From UBA5976 sp037137575 (lineage in GTDB: Bacteria; Actinomycetota; Actinomycetes; S36-B12; UBA5976): a stretch of 64,000 bases of DNA. The position numbers and the translations under genes are program-made. The stretch lies in contig JBAXKB010000002.1 of the NCBI GenBank assembly GCA_037137575.1, forward strand, positions 22,804 through 86,803, given 5' to 3'. A model generated the notes under the pieces. The model did no database searches. It was given only the letters and a program-made list of their open reading frames with translations, and was not told where the DNA came from. Each line of letters opens with the position of its first letter. Position 1 is the stretch's first letter. Of this stretch, positions 43,533 to 52,873 are shown piece by piece.

Positions 43533-44117
43533 TTAATTAGATAGTTCAGGCTTTACAGCGCAATTTGGCTGGCATACTTGCGTGGCAAGTTTGCGTTTGG
43601 ATACGCCAATTAATGCGATCAGGAAGCCTAGTTGCATAACTAGAAAGCAACGTTCAACTAATCCCATAATCGGCGTTTCTATTAGCCAGTTAACCCAAAA
43701 GAAAATTCCAACGACTGCCATAACAACTGTGCTGATTGCTGAGCGCCGAATTGAGACCGCCCACAGATCCGACCTTGCGCCAAAATGAGCAGCTGCTGGC
43801 CACAAGCACATCGCGATAAGAACCACCGTGGCTGCAGCTGTATGTAGTGCAGAGTCCTTCGTTACCGATGGAACTGGGAATGCGGCAACCCCAATCAGGG
43901 CAACACCGGCTGCTCCAATAAAAAACCGGCCAATAGATCCACAATGATCAAGTTTGATCGCGATTGCCAGTAAGAAAATTGCGCCAACCAAAGTGATGAT
44001 ATTCATAGTTTGGCGACTCGGCACACCTATTGCTGCCAACGAACTCACAGTTTGACTAACAGGTGAATAGTTATTCCATCTGGCTTGCTGCCAAATTGTG
44101 CCCAAAATCAAAAACAC
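43533..44117 (-). CDS. DUF998-like membrane protein
   Basis: A 194-residue protein with about six hydrophobic segments; YSPVSQTVSSLAAIGVPSR near the N-terminus is typical of DUF998. The frame upstream of the GTG still encodes family-like residues (HWLSWVTA) but has no ATG, GTG or TTG before a TGA, so the true start may be this GTG or an unusual codon, or the 5' end is damaged. Function unknown. Confidence 0.65.
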   Translation of the reverse strand: MFLILGTIWQQARWNNYSPVSQTVSSLAAIGVPSRQTMNIITLVGAIFLLAIAIKLDHCGSIGRFFIGAAGVALIGVAAFPVPSVTKDSALHTAAATVVLIAMCLWPAAAHFGARSDLWAVSIRRSAISTVVMAVVGIFFWVNWLIETPIMGLVERCFLVMQLGFLIALIGVSKRKLATQVCQPNCAVKPELSN

Positions 44118-44279
44118 TGCAGTGACCCAGCTCAGCCAGTGAGCTTGGAAATGACAGTTATTGGCACTGTTGTTCTTGATTACTGAACCTTTTCAATGAG
44201 TTGAACATTTTGCTCTAACCTTACCCCCGCGGGGAAAATCGCTGCACTCAATCGAAATGCAGGTAGCACTCAATCTGAG
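44118..44279. other. Gap between DUF998 gene and tRNA-Lys
   Basis: No gene seen. It contains the ten-base palindrome CCCCGCGGGG and two direct copies of GCACTCAATC (44244-44253 and 44266-44275, period 22). No clear terminator for the tRNA. Confidence 0.4.
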
Positions 44280-44352
<73 letters not shown>

Positions 44353-44483
44353 ACTGCCATTGCTGGCATTCCCTTACTTTAGTGGATTGCTAGCCCGGTG
44401 GCGATTTTGCCTACTTGGTTTGGGAATGTGACATCGGGGAATATCGTTGACAATAGAGTTAGCGCACAAATTGAGAGGTCAAA

Positions 44484-45410
44484 ATGTATCCTGCTGGCGA
44501 CTTGTACACCCTTGTTGTACCGCCTGTTCACGAGTTTGATTCTGGCGTGACTTCAGGCATTGTTTTGGTGCATAGCCTCACTGGATTCATGGACGCTGGC
44601 GCTGGCGGACGCTTGGCTATCAAACACATTTTGGAGACTTTAGAAAACCGCCCAGTCGCATATTTCCACATAGACGGTCTCTACGACTACCGAGCCCGTC
44701 GACCAAAAACACTATTCGATTCCGATCATTATGAATCAATGGACATGCCACACCTAACCCTTAGCGAAGTAACTGATGCTGAAGGACAAACATTTTTACT
44801 ACTCCACGGAGTTGAACCAGATCTAGGTTGGCAGAGTGTAGTTCGCAGCATTATTGAATTGATTCGCACTTACGGTGTGCGCATGACTGTTGGTATCCAT
44901 GCAATCCCATGGCCGGCTCCACATACTCGACCGGTAGAAATAACCGCGCATTCAAGTGATCCTGAATTACTAGGCGTGCATCAGCCGTGGGTGGGTCAGG
45001 TAGAAATACCTGGAAGTATGTCCGGACTCATCGAGTTGAATCTGGGGCAACAGAAACTACCTGCTGTTGGCTACGCAGCACATGTCCCGCATTATTTGGC
45101 AAACAGCGAGTACCCGAAAGCAGCTCTAGCATTACTTGATCAGATTTCACTCAACACTGGCCTTATGATTCCGCGCGATGACTTACGTCAAGCCGCAATA
45201 GACATGGACACCGAAATCAATCACCAAATTGCCACGGTGGATGAAAATCGTGAAGTTGTTGAATCGCTTGAAAAACAGCATGACGACGTTATGAAAAATA
45301 GGCGCGAATTGACGGCAACTTCAGAAGGCAACTTAGTTAGTGGCGATGAACTTGCGGCTGCACTTGAGCAGTACCTTGCTGACTTAGATGAAAAAGGTCG
45401 GGAACGTTAA
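44484..45410 (+). CDS. PAC2-family protein
   Basis: A 308-residue PAC2 (proteasome assembly chaperone 2-like) family protein, as in Rv2125 of mycobacteria. The first 210 residues form the PAC2 domain (VHSLTGFMDAGAGGRLAIKHIL, LLHGVEPDLGW, GIHAIPWPAPHTRP); the C-terminal 80 residues are charged and probably coiled coil. No proteasome genes are in the window, so the function stays open. ATG with GAGAGG upstream; TTGACA further upstream may be part of its promoter. Confidence 0.8.
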   Translation: MYPAGDLYTLVVPPVHEFDSGVTSGIVLVHSLTGFMDAGAGGRLAIKHILETLENRPVAYFHIDGLYDYRARRPKTLFDSDHYESMDMPHLTLSEVTDAEGQTFLLLHGVEPDLGWQSVVRSIIELIRTYGVRMTVGIHAIPWPAPHTRPVEITAHSSDPELLGVHQPWVGQVEIPGSMSGLIELNLGQQKLPAVGYAAHVPHYLANSEYPKAALALLDQISLNTGLMIPRDDLRQAAIDMDTEINHQIATVDENREVVESLEKQHDDVMKNRRELTATSEGNLVSGDELAAALEQYLADLDEKGRER

Positions 45411-46489
45411 TCTATCCAGGCACTAACAGTGCTGGCCGGTTCGACAGACTCAGTTGGGAATATTCGAGCTCCAGATTCCAGGATGCTGTTATCGCCAATA
45501 ATCGCTAGTTCGGCGATCACTGCCTCAGTGATTACACAACCCGTGCCAACAACAGCGCCGGCGCTGACAATAGATTTTGTGACGCTAGCATCTTGACCAA
45601 TAACAACGTCAGGGAAAATTACCGAAGCCTCAACAATTGCTCGATCGCCAATTTTTGCGCCCGGGCCAACGTATGTGCCGTTACTTAAAATCGCAGACGG
45701 GGAAACTTGCGCTGATGCATCCACAAAGGAACTACCTATATGTCCAGCCAATAATGGCGAAGGGGCATTACCCAAGACCAGATCCGCAGATCCTTGTGCA
45801 AACGCTAGCGGTGTTCCTAAATCGAGCCAATAACCTTCGTCAACAACTCCGATAACCGTGGCACCTGAATCAAGTAAAGCTGGGAAAGTCTCGCGCTCTA
45901 CCGAGACTGGAACTCCAGCAGGAATTCGGTCGATGACACTTCTGCGAAATACATAACATCCAGCATTAATTTGGTCAGTTACGATTTCTTCTGGTGTGGT
46001 TGGTTTCTCGCGAAATTCCAACACCCGGCCAGTTTCATCGGTTGGTACTAACCCGTACGCACGTGGATCATCAACACGAGTCAAATAAAGTGCGACATCT
46101 GCATCTGCTGCCCGCCACTTTTCAACCAATCCCGCAATATCTAAACCAGTTAATACATCACCATTGAAAATCACAACTGGATCATTTGGGCCACAAGTTA
46201 GATGATTAGCAGCATTGCGAATTGCGCCGCCTGTGCCAAGTGGTTCGTCTTCCACGGCGTACACAAGTTCCACACCCGCATTTTGCCCATGATCAAAATA
46301 TTCTTCAAATACTTCTGCTCGATAGCTGGTACCTAAAATGATTCTGCCGATACCGGCTTCCTTGGCTCGCGCAATTTGATGTTCCGTGCAGGGAAACCCA
46401 GCAACCGGCAACATCGGCTTTGGCGTTGAAATTGTGAGCGGACGCAAACGCGTGCCCTGTCCACCCACTAGCAAAATTGCTTCAATCAT
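45407..46489 (-). CDS. Mannose-1-phosphate guanylyltransferase-like nucleotidyltransferase
   Basis: A 360-residue sugar nucleotidyltransferase: N-terminal LLVGGQGTRLRPLT and TPKPMLPVAG, metal site FNGDVLTG, REKPTTPEEI, then a C-terminal left-handed beta-helix of repeated hexapeptides. It resembles Rv3264c (GDP-mannose synthesis); glucose-1-phosphate specificity is an alternative. Nearby manB and SIS isomerase genes favour mannose. ATG 46489 gives the standard N-terminus. It overlaps the PAC2 gene by four bases, tail to tail. Confidence 0.82.
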   Translation of the reverse strand: MIEAILLVGGQGTRLRPLTISTPKPMLPVAGFPCTEHQIARAKEAGIGRIILGTSYRAEVFEEYFDHGQNAGVELVYAVEDEPLGTGGAIRNAANHLTCGPNDPVVIFNGDVLTGLDIAGLVEKWRAADADVALYLTRVDDPRAYGLVPTDETGRVLEFREKPTTPEEIVTDQINAGCYVFRRSVIDRIPAGVPVSVERETFPALLDSGATVIGVVDEGYWLDLGTPLAFAQGSADLVLGNAPSPLLAGHIGSSFVDASAQVSPSAILSNGTYVGPGAKIGDRAIVEASVIFPDVVIGQDASVTKSIVSAGAVVGTGCVITEAVIAELAIIGDNSILESGARIFPTESVEPASTVSAWID

Positions 46490-46526
46490 AAGTTCAGTCT
46501 GACACAACGCTGTTCGCTTCGGTTAA

Positions 46527-48341
46527 TCAGGATTTGGCAACAAAGCTCACTAGAACTGGAGCTGAGTCACCTATTGCATTCGTTTGTTTGATTTCAATGA
46601 AAATTCTGCGTTTCTTTAGCGTTGTAGTAAATGTTTTTTCCGTAGCTGCCTCAGGTAACTGTTTCCAGACCGTCCAGGTACTGCCTTTAGTTGATGATGT
46701 GCGATAAAAAATTGCATCTACTTGAGGTACTGAATTTGCCTGAACTGGCCAAGTTACTACGGCCGCTCCATTTGCCATACGTTTAATTTTTACGCCAGAC
46801 ATTTGTTGTGGTTTACTGCCTAAAGTAACCATGGTGGTTTCAGTTGGCAATTGCTTATTCGCCACTGTTGCAGATAACGAAACTGCATAATTTCCAGCTG
46901 GAACTAAATGCCCGCTGGTATCGGTGTGTTCCCATTCGTAGACAAAATTAGATTTGTCTCTCTGGGTTCCAGACTGCAAATAGACAACTACCCCGGATTC
47001 GGCGTCCATAACTGTCACAGTCCAGGTGCTAGATACTGGAACTGATGCCTTCACCGAGATCGTGCTTGGGTCGTTAGCAGATTGTTGTAGTGGAGTTACT
47101 GAAACATTTTTAATCTCTCCACCTAGTAGGCCAGCTATCTGGCCTCTTATTTCTGGGATTAATGCGAAGAGAGCTTTGCCTGGACAAACAGTTTTGCCAA
47201 CATCACGATGCCCAGATATCACCTGCACTGTCGCTACCGTGCCGTTTCGATATTTTGATAGTCCAGAAGTGTCAGTTGACGGAATTTTTACTAGTGCAGT
47301 TGGATCCAGGTTGTACGGCGCAATTTTCCATGCCATGAGTCCAGATATTGCTTTTGTAATTAGGCGCTCAGTGGATGCGTCAATTGACCCAGTCTGGAAA
47401 TTCCCGATGGCGGAAATTGCAAAGGTGTTGTCATTCATTCCAGCAGTATGCGCACCAATAACCGCTTTAGAAGGACCATCACAGCTTGGATCGGCAGTAG
47501 GCGTGCACCCGGCGCGGCCTTCGTAAACAACTCCATATCGATCGACCAAGAAGTTGTATCCCATGTCCGAATATTTCAAACTCTTAGTGAAGTACGCGTA
47601 TAAGGAACGCATTTGAGCAGGACCATCTTCGGGATTGTAGCTATTTGTAGTTGCCGTGTGATGAATGAAGCCAGCAATGATTTTGCTCGAAATACGTGGT
47701 GAAGGATCACGCCAACTTTCGTCAGCGCCCCATTGTGCGCGCGAAACAATATTCGGCCGACTAACCACCGCACCAGATTTTGTAATCACAGAACCTAAGT
47801 TCTGCCTTACCCCTACCGCACTTTTTGCAGATAAAAAAGTGTCTACGTCGTCATTTGAGGTAACGGAATCGATTAACGATACTTTCAAATTCTTCGGCAG
47901 TGCCATCGCGCTGCTAATGACCTGTACATCAATGCCGTCACTTTTGGCTGTTATTAACGGATCAGTACCACTACGAGCTTTCTGCTCCTGCGTGGCGAAA
48001 GAATCTGGCCCGTGTTCAGGGCTATACGACAGTTTTTGCCAAGCTGACCAGCCAGATTCATCGTGAGTCTTGACTTCCAGAGTTGTATTCGGCGCTAACT
48101 TGCCTTGCCAAGTAACACCAACCAAAACAAATGGTGTCAGACCCATTTTGCGCAAAATCTCAAAAGTGTATTTGTGACCAGAAGTAGCGCGGACATGTTT
48201 TTCCGGTACAAAATTCTGGATAGTGACCTTTGGTGGGATTCGAACATGTCCTTGTGCGGTTGGTTGTCCAACAAAAGCCACCGCAATTAACGCGACAAAC
48301 CCGACTACAACTTGCCTGTGGGATTTTGTGCGGGAAAGCAT
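46527..48341 (-). CDS. Secreted N-acetylmuramoyl-L-alanine amidase (PGRP type) with C-terminal Ig-like region
   Basis: A 604-residue exported protein: signal peptide (about residues 8-30), a beta-rich region, the PGRP/amidase-2 domain at about 200-390, then Ig/FlgD-like and fibronectin-like C-terminal domains. The amidase domain has IHHTAT, YNFLVDRYGVVYEGRAG and SGHRDVGKTVCPG, supplying the zinc ligands. It would cut the bond between muramic acid and the stem peptide. Start at ATG 48341 gives a clean signal peptide. Divergent from the LCP gene. Confidence 0.86.
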   Translation of the reverse strand: MLSRTKSHRQVVVGFVALIAVAFVGQPTAQGHVRIPPKVTIQNFVPEKHVRATSGHKYTFEILRKMGLTPFVLVGVTWQGKLAPNTTLEVKTHDESGWSAWQKLSYSPEHGPDSFATQEQKARSGTDPLITAKSDGIDVQVISSAMALPKNLKVSLIDSVTSNDDVDTFLSAKSAVGVRQNLGSVITKSGAVVSRPNIVSRAQWGADESWRDPSPRISSKIIAGFIHHTATTNSYNPEDGPAQMRSLYAYFTKSLKYSDMGYNFLVDRYGVVYEGRAGCTPTADPSCDGPSKAVIGAHTAGMNDNTFAISAIGNFQTGSIDASTERLITKAISGLMAWKIAPYNLDPTALVKIPSTDTSGLSKYRNGTVATVQVISGHRDVGKTVCPGKALFALIPEIRGQIAGLLGGEIKNVSVTPLQQSANDPSTISVKASVPVSSTWTVTVMDAESGVVVYLQSGTQRDKSNFVYEWEHTDTSGHLVPAGNYAVSLSATVANKQLPTETTMVTLGSKPQQMSGVKIKRMANGAAVVTWPVQANSVPQVDAIFYRTSSTKGSTWTVWKQLPEAATEKTFTTTLKKRRIFIEIKQTNAIGDSAPVLVSFVAKS

Positions 48342-48513
48342 GTTTTTAGTTTGCCTCAAAAAAGGGAAAACAACACACATTAAAGGCTTATTCACTGTGT
48401 CGCCAATGGAAACTAGATTTCACTTTTTTGGTAATGCCAGAAATTCGCGTACCATCGAGAGAACCTAATTATCGTAAAACTACCCAGAGCAAAAGCCACT
48501 TAGGAGCTACGTC

Positions 48514-50007
48514 GTGTCAGGTCGAGGCAAACGGACTGCGGATAAATCAAATTCGCATAAGTGGATCCGTCGACTAACCGCAGCGGGAGCTGCCTGCATT
48601 TTAGTACTCAGTGCAATCAGCGCTGGTGCAATAACCGCGATCAACAATCTCGGAAAAAATATTCAAAGCATCGACACCTCCGAGCTAGATAACAGCACTA
48701 ACCGGCCATTAACTCCTGTTCAAACAGATACCAGCGCAACGAATTTGCTGATCATGGGATCTGACGCCCGAAGTGGCAAGGGAAATGGTGGCTACGGATA
48801 TGTCTCTGGAGAGCGTTCGGATACCACCTTGCTGGTACACATCTACAAAGGACGCAAGAGCGCGATTGTCGTTTCAATCCCACGCGATTCATACGTAACA
48901 ATACCTAAGTGCAAAACCCCATCAGGCGGATACGTTGGGCCATCTACCACCAAATTTAATGCTGCTTTCTCTGTTGGTGGACCAGTATGCACAATTAAAA
49001 CGATTGAGTCGCTAACCGGAATCCGCATCAATAATTTCATCGTTGTAGATTTCAATGCCTTTAAAACGGTCGTAGATTCATTGAAAGGCGTTCAAGTCTG
49101 TTTCACCACTCCCGTCTATGATCCGATTATCGCTGGCGTTGGCGGTAGCGGCCTGAATTTACCTGCAGGATTTAGTACTTTGAACGGTGAGGATGCGTTG
49201 AAATTCGTCCGAGCTCGCGAATCCCTTGGTGATGGCAGCGACATCGGCCGAATAACTCGTCAACAAGAATTCGTTAGTTCGATGATTAGAAGTGTTGAAC
49301 AAAAAGGCTTGCTAAGAAATCCTTCGCTCCTTTATTCAACGGCCTATACCGTCACTAAGTCATTAACTACAAGTAAAGAGTTTGCAAATGTGCAAAATCT
49401 TGAACGCTTTGGGTTATCGCTAACTAGTCTTTCGCCAAAGAACATAAAACTCGTTGCAACCCCTTTTGTTTTCATCAGCGGTGGCAATGTTGGCTGGACT
49501 GCCAAAACTAAACAACTTTGGGCGGCAATCAGAGCAGATAAACCTTGGCCTGCGCTTAAGCCTTCGCCAAGTGCATCTGCTAGCAGTAGCGTCAAACCGA
49601 GTCCCTCTCCAAGTGTTTCAACAGGTTTGATCACCCCACCTGAAAGCATCACTATTGATGTACTCAATGCAACGGGTAAAACTGGTCTGGCGGCAGCTGC
49701 GGCTGTGCAACTAAGAGCTCGTGGATTCATTATCGGCAATGTTGCAACGGCGCCAACAAAAATCGCAAAGACCAAAGTGCTTTACAGCAAGGACTATCTG
49801 GAAAGTGCGCGGACCTTGGCCTACTCTGCACGCACAAAATTACTAAAGCAAGACAACACATTAGGCAAGCGGGTACAACTGATCATTGGCGCAAACTGGA
49901 CCAATGCACGAAAAGTAACCTTGGCGGTTACAAACGCGAATAATGGCGGCGACGGAATTACTGCTGGAACACAAACTTGCTCTGCTGGAAATAATCGAAC
50001 TAAATAA
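48514..50007 (+). CDS. LytR-CpsA-Psr family polymer ligase with LytR_C domain
   Basis: A 497-residue protein: basic N-terminus, one membrane helix (about 23-48), the LCP catalytic domain (LLIMGSDARSG, RSDTTLLVHI, SIPRDSYVTIP, DGSDIGRITRQQEFV with its conserved Arg residues), a Ser/Pro-rich linker, and a C-terminal LytR_C domain (ITIDVLNATGKTGLA). LCP enzymes transfer polyprenyl-linked glycopolymers onto peptidoglycan. GTG start with AGGAG eight bases upstream. Matches Rv3267 in the same neighbourhood. Confidence 0.9.
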   Translation: MSGRGKRTADKSNSHKWIRRLTAAGAACILVLSAISAGAITAINNLGKNIQSIDTSELDNSTNRPLTPVQTDTSATNLLIMGSDARSGKGNGGYGYVSGERSDTTLLVHIYKGRKSAIVVSIPRDSYVTIPKCKTPSGGYVGPSTTKFNAAFSVGGPVCTIKTIESLTGIRINNFIVVDFNAFKTVVDSLKGVQVCFTTPVYDPIIAGVGGSGLNLPAGFSTLNGEDALKFVRARESLGDGSDIGRITRQQEFVSSMIRSVEQKGLLRNPSLLYSTAYTVTKSLTTSKEFANVQNLERFGLSLTSLSPKNIKLVATPFVFISGGNVGWTAKTKQLWAAIRADKPWPALKPSPSASASSSVKPSPSPSVSTGLITPPESITIDVLNATGKTGLAAAAAVQLRARGFIIGNVATAPTKIAKTKVLYSKDYLESARTLAYSARTKLLKQDNTLGKRVQLIIGANWTNARKVTLAVTNANNGGDGITAGTQTCSAGNNRTK

Positions 50008-50015
50008 AGTTCGTA

Positions 50016-51011
50016 TTACGACTTAGGGCTGGTTAAAAAACCCAAACCCCAAGATATCTGCATCAATATCAAAACCGATGGTAAATGCAAAATTGCCTTA
50101 CCGGCTTTTTTCGCCAAGGTAAGCGTTGCCAGTAGGACTAGTCCGAGGTAACCGACTGGCGCCAAGAAGCCCCAAAAAACTAGTGGCCACGTAGACAGGT
50201 AAGCGCCAACCAAACCCATAAGAGTGCCAAAAACAATTCCCAATACCGCTAACGGCGGAGCAAAATATCGCAATGCTGAAATTGTCCGAGTGGTTTCTGG
50301 GTGTTCGCGCATCACTTTGCGGCGCCACTGCCCGTACTGAAAATACTGTTTGGCCAAGGCGCGCGCGCTAGATCTTGGCCGATAGGTGACATGAAGCGCC
50401 GGATTAAACCAGACTGTTCCACCAGTTGAGCGAATGCGAAAATTCAATTCCCAGTCCTGCGCCCGCGTGAAGTTAGGATCGTATCCACCGACACGTTCCA
50501 ATGCGCTTCGCCTAAAAACGCCTAGGTACACCGTCTCAGCCGGCCCTTCAGATCCGCCAACATGAAATGATGCCCCACCTACCCCAAGTTTGCTGGTCAT
50601 AGCGGTGGCCACTGCGCTTTCAAAGGCGCTCCTGCCTTTAGCGGCCATTACCCCACCGACATTGTCTGCGCCAGTTCGAGCCAAAGTCTGCGCTGCAATA
50701 GTCAAGTAGTCAGCAGAGAGTTCACTGTGTGCGTCAACCCGAACAATTACTGACTCGGTTGTGGCAGCAAGGGCCGCATTAAGTCCATCTGGAGTTCGAC
50801 CCGATGGATTTTCAACGGTGCTTATTCTCGGGTCCTGACTTTGCAAATCCGCTGCGACTTCATTTGTTTTGTCGGTAGACGGTCCTAGTGCCAGAACAAT
50901 GCGGATATTGCCTGCATAATTTTGAGCCAAAATTGCATTTATCGCAGAAGCCAAATAATTTTCTTCATTTAAAACGGGCATTATTACCGCTACGTCAGGC
51001 AAGGTAGGCAC
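50016..51011 (-). CDS. Family 2 glycosyltransferase, membrane-anchored
   Basis: A 331-residue GT2. N-terminal GT-A domain with VIMPVLNEENYL, the DXD-like VRVDAHSEL and QDWELNFRIR (catalytic acid and Q/RxxRW-like region), then two to three C-terminal membrane helices from about residue 250. It probably extends a lipid-linked or surface polysaccharide. GTG start with TAATCT six bases upstream, divergent from ugd (34 bases between start codons). Confidence 0.85.
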   Translation of the reverse strand: MPTLPDVAVIMPVLNEENYLASAINAILAQNYAGNIRIVLALGPSTDKTNEVAADLQSQDPRISTVENPSGRTPDGLNAALAATTESVIVRVDAHSELSADYLTIAAQTLARTGADNVGGVMAAKGRSAFESAVATAMTSKLGVGGASFHVGGSEGPAETVYLGVFRRSALERVGGYDPNFTRAQDWELNFRIRSTGGTVWFNPALHVTYRPRSSARALAKQYFQYGQWRRKVMREHPETTRTISALRYFAPPLAVLGIVFGTLMGLVGAYLSTWPLVFWGFLAPVGYLGLVLLATLTLAKKAGKAILHLPSVLILMQISWGLGFLTSPKS

Positions 51012-51017
51012 ACCTTT

Positions 51018-51023
51018 AGATTA
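51018..51023 (-). promoter_or_regulatory. Leaderless -10 element of the GT2 gene
   Basis: TAATCT on the minus strand, six bases before the GTG at 51011. Confidence 0.5.
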
Positions 51024-51033
51024 CTGCGCAAAC

Positions 51034-51039
51034 TAGAAT
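51034..51039 (+). promoter_or_regulatory. Leaderless -10 element of ugd
   Basis: TAGAAT, six bases before the ATG at 51046; only ten bases separate it from the divergent GT2 -10. Confidence 0.55.
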
Positions 51040-51045
51040 AAACCT

Positions 51046-52368
51046 ATGACCAGACTTTCAGTTATTGGAACCGGATACCTTGGCGTTACCCATGCGGCTT
51101 GCATGGCAAGCCTAGGACACCAAGTGATCGCTCTTGATGTTGATCCTGAAAAAATCGCCTCACTTAATTCGGGTGTCGTTCCATTTCACGAACCTGAACT
51201 TCAAGAATTACTTGTTGCTGCATTAGCGGCAGGGAACTTGATGTTTACCACGGACTGGGAAGCGGTGGCAGCGCAGGCGGATGTCCATTTCTTGTGTGTT
51301 GGTACCCCGAAGTCAAAAGATTCGGATGCAGCGGACATGTCACAAGTTAACGGCGCTATTGCATCACTTGCCCCACATTTAACTAAGCCTGCATTGATTG
51401 CCGGCAAGTCAACAGTTCCCGTTGGCACTGCTGCTCGTCTAGCTGAATATTTACAGGAAAATTCTCCAGCTGGTTCTGACATACACCTAGCTTGGAACCC
51501 AGAGTTCCTGCGTGAAGGATTTGCAGTGCAAGACACATTGCATCCAGATCGAATTGTTATCGGGCTTTCTAACCCTGAAGATGAAAAAGTGCTGCGTGAA
51601 GTTTATGCCGCCTCAATTCAGGAAGGCACTCCATTCATTACTACCGACTACGCAACAGCCGAACTTGTTAAAGTAGCCGCCAACTCATTTCTGGCCACCA
51701 AAATTTCGTTCATCAACGCATTTGCTGATTTATGTGATGCAGCCGGAGCAGACATTACCCAGCTCGCTGATGCAATCGGTCATGACACCCGCATTGGACG
51801 TCGTTTTCTAAACGCTGGTGTTGGTTTTGGTGGCGGGTGTCTGCCCAAAGACATTAAGGCGTTGTATGCCAGGGCCAGTGAACTAGGGCTCGGTGAGCAA
51901 TTTGAGTTTCTTGCCAATGTTGGCCGAGTGAATCAGATGCGCCGTGAGCTAGTTGTTGAACGGGCAAAATCATTTACCGGTGGTGACTTAACCGGTGTAC
52001 GTATCACTGTTTTAGGCGCAGCTTTCAAGCCAGACAGTGATGACATCAGAGACTCTCCTGCATTATCTATCGCCCAAGCGTTAGTGGATGCTGGCGCGGA
52101 CGTAGTGGTTCATGACCCGATTGCACTAAATGTGGTTCGCAAAGTGCATCCGCACCTAAATTGTGTCGATTCGTTAACTGAGGCAGCTAGCGGCGCGACT
52201 CTGCTGATTCATTTGACCGAGTGGCAAGATTACCGCGAGTTAGATCCTGCGGCGCTAAATAGTGTTGTTGCTGGTCGAACCATAATCGATGGTCGCAACA
52301 TGCTCGATCGCGATAAGTGGATAAACGCGGGCTGGGCAATTAATTATCTTGGGAAACCTGGTTCGTAA
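51046..52368 (+). CDS. ugd: UDP-glucose 6-dehydrogenase
   Basis: A 440-residue NAD-dependent enzyme oxidising UDP-glucose to UDP-glucuronate. Rossmann GTGYLGVTHAACMASLGH, NPEFLREGFAVQDT, the catalytic-Cys GFGGGCLPKDIKAL and GAAFKPDSDDIRDSPA are present. With galU it makes UDP-glucuronate, and the divergent GT2 is a plausible user. Its last 29 bases overlap the 3' end of purE. Confidence 0.94.
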   Translation: MTRLSVIGTGYLGVTHAACMASLGHQVIALDVDPEKIASLNSGVVPFHEPELQELLVAALAAGNLMFTTDWEAVAAQADVHFLCVGTPKSKDSDAADMSQVNGAIASLAPHLTKPALIAGKSTVPVGTAARLAEYLQENSPAGSDIHLAWNPEFLREGFAVQDTLHPDRIVIGLSNPEDEKVLREVYAASIQEGTPFITTDYATAELVKVAANSFLATKISFINAFADLCDAAGADITQLADAIGHDTRIGRRFLNAGVGFGGGCLPKDIKALYARASELGLGEQFEFLANVGRVNQMRRELVVERAKSFTGGDLTGVRITVLGAAFKPDSDDIRDSPALSIAQALVDAGADVVVHDPIALNVVRKVHPHLNCVDSLTEAASGATLLIHLTEWQDYRELDPAALNSVVAGRTIIDGRNMLDRDKWINAGWAINYLGKPGS

Positions 52369-52873
52369 TTCGGGCGGTAAGTTCATCGCCTTTGTCGATA
52401 GCTATCTGACGAAGATCTGCCTGAAATTCAATTAACTTTTCTGCAGTAGCTTTAGCGATTTCATCTGTTCCGCTAGAAATTATGCGAGCTGCAAGTAGCC
52501 CAGCATTACGAGCGTTACCGATTCCAACAGTGGCAACTGGAACGCCTGCTGGCATTTGCGCGATTGAGAGCAAGGAATCTAAGCCTTCAAGGTGTTTGAG
52601 CGGAACTGGCACACCAATAACCGGAAGCGTCGTCAATGAGGCAACCATGCCAGGCAAGTGCGCAGCTCCTCCTGCTCCAGCAATAATCACCCGCAGCCCT
52701 TGAGCTGTTGCTCCTTGTGCGTAAGTCACCATGTCTTGCGGCATGCGGTGTGCAGAAACAACTTCAGCTTTTGCGCTAATTCCAAATTCTTCAAGCACTT
52801 CTAGCGCCGCTTGCATAACTTCCCAATCAGAATCGCTACCCATAATGATTCCTACTAATGGCTCATTACTCAT
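52340..52873 (-). CDS. purE: N5-carboxyaminoimidazole ribonucleotide mutase PurE
   Basis: A 177-residue PurE class I mutase of purine synthesis. IMGSDSDWEVM and SAHRMPQ bind the substrate, and GAGGAAHLPGM completes the site. It overlaps purK by eight bases. The C-terminal extension includes the 29-base overlap with ugd. Confidence 0.94.
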   Translation of the reverse strand: MSNEPLVGIIMGSDSDWEVMQAALEVLEEFGISAKAEVVSAHRMPQDMVTYAQGATAQGLRVIIAGAGGAAHLPGMVASLTTLPVIGVPVPLKHLEGLDSLLSIAQMPAGVPVATVGIGNARNAGLLAARIISSGTDEIAKATAEKLIEFQADLRQIAIDKGDELTARITNQVSQDN

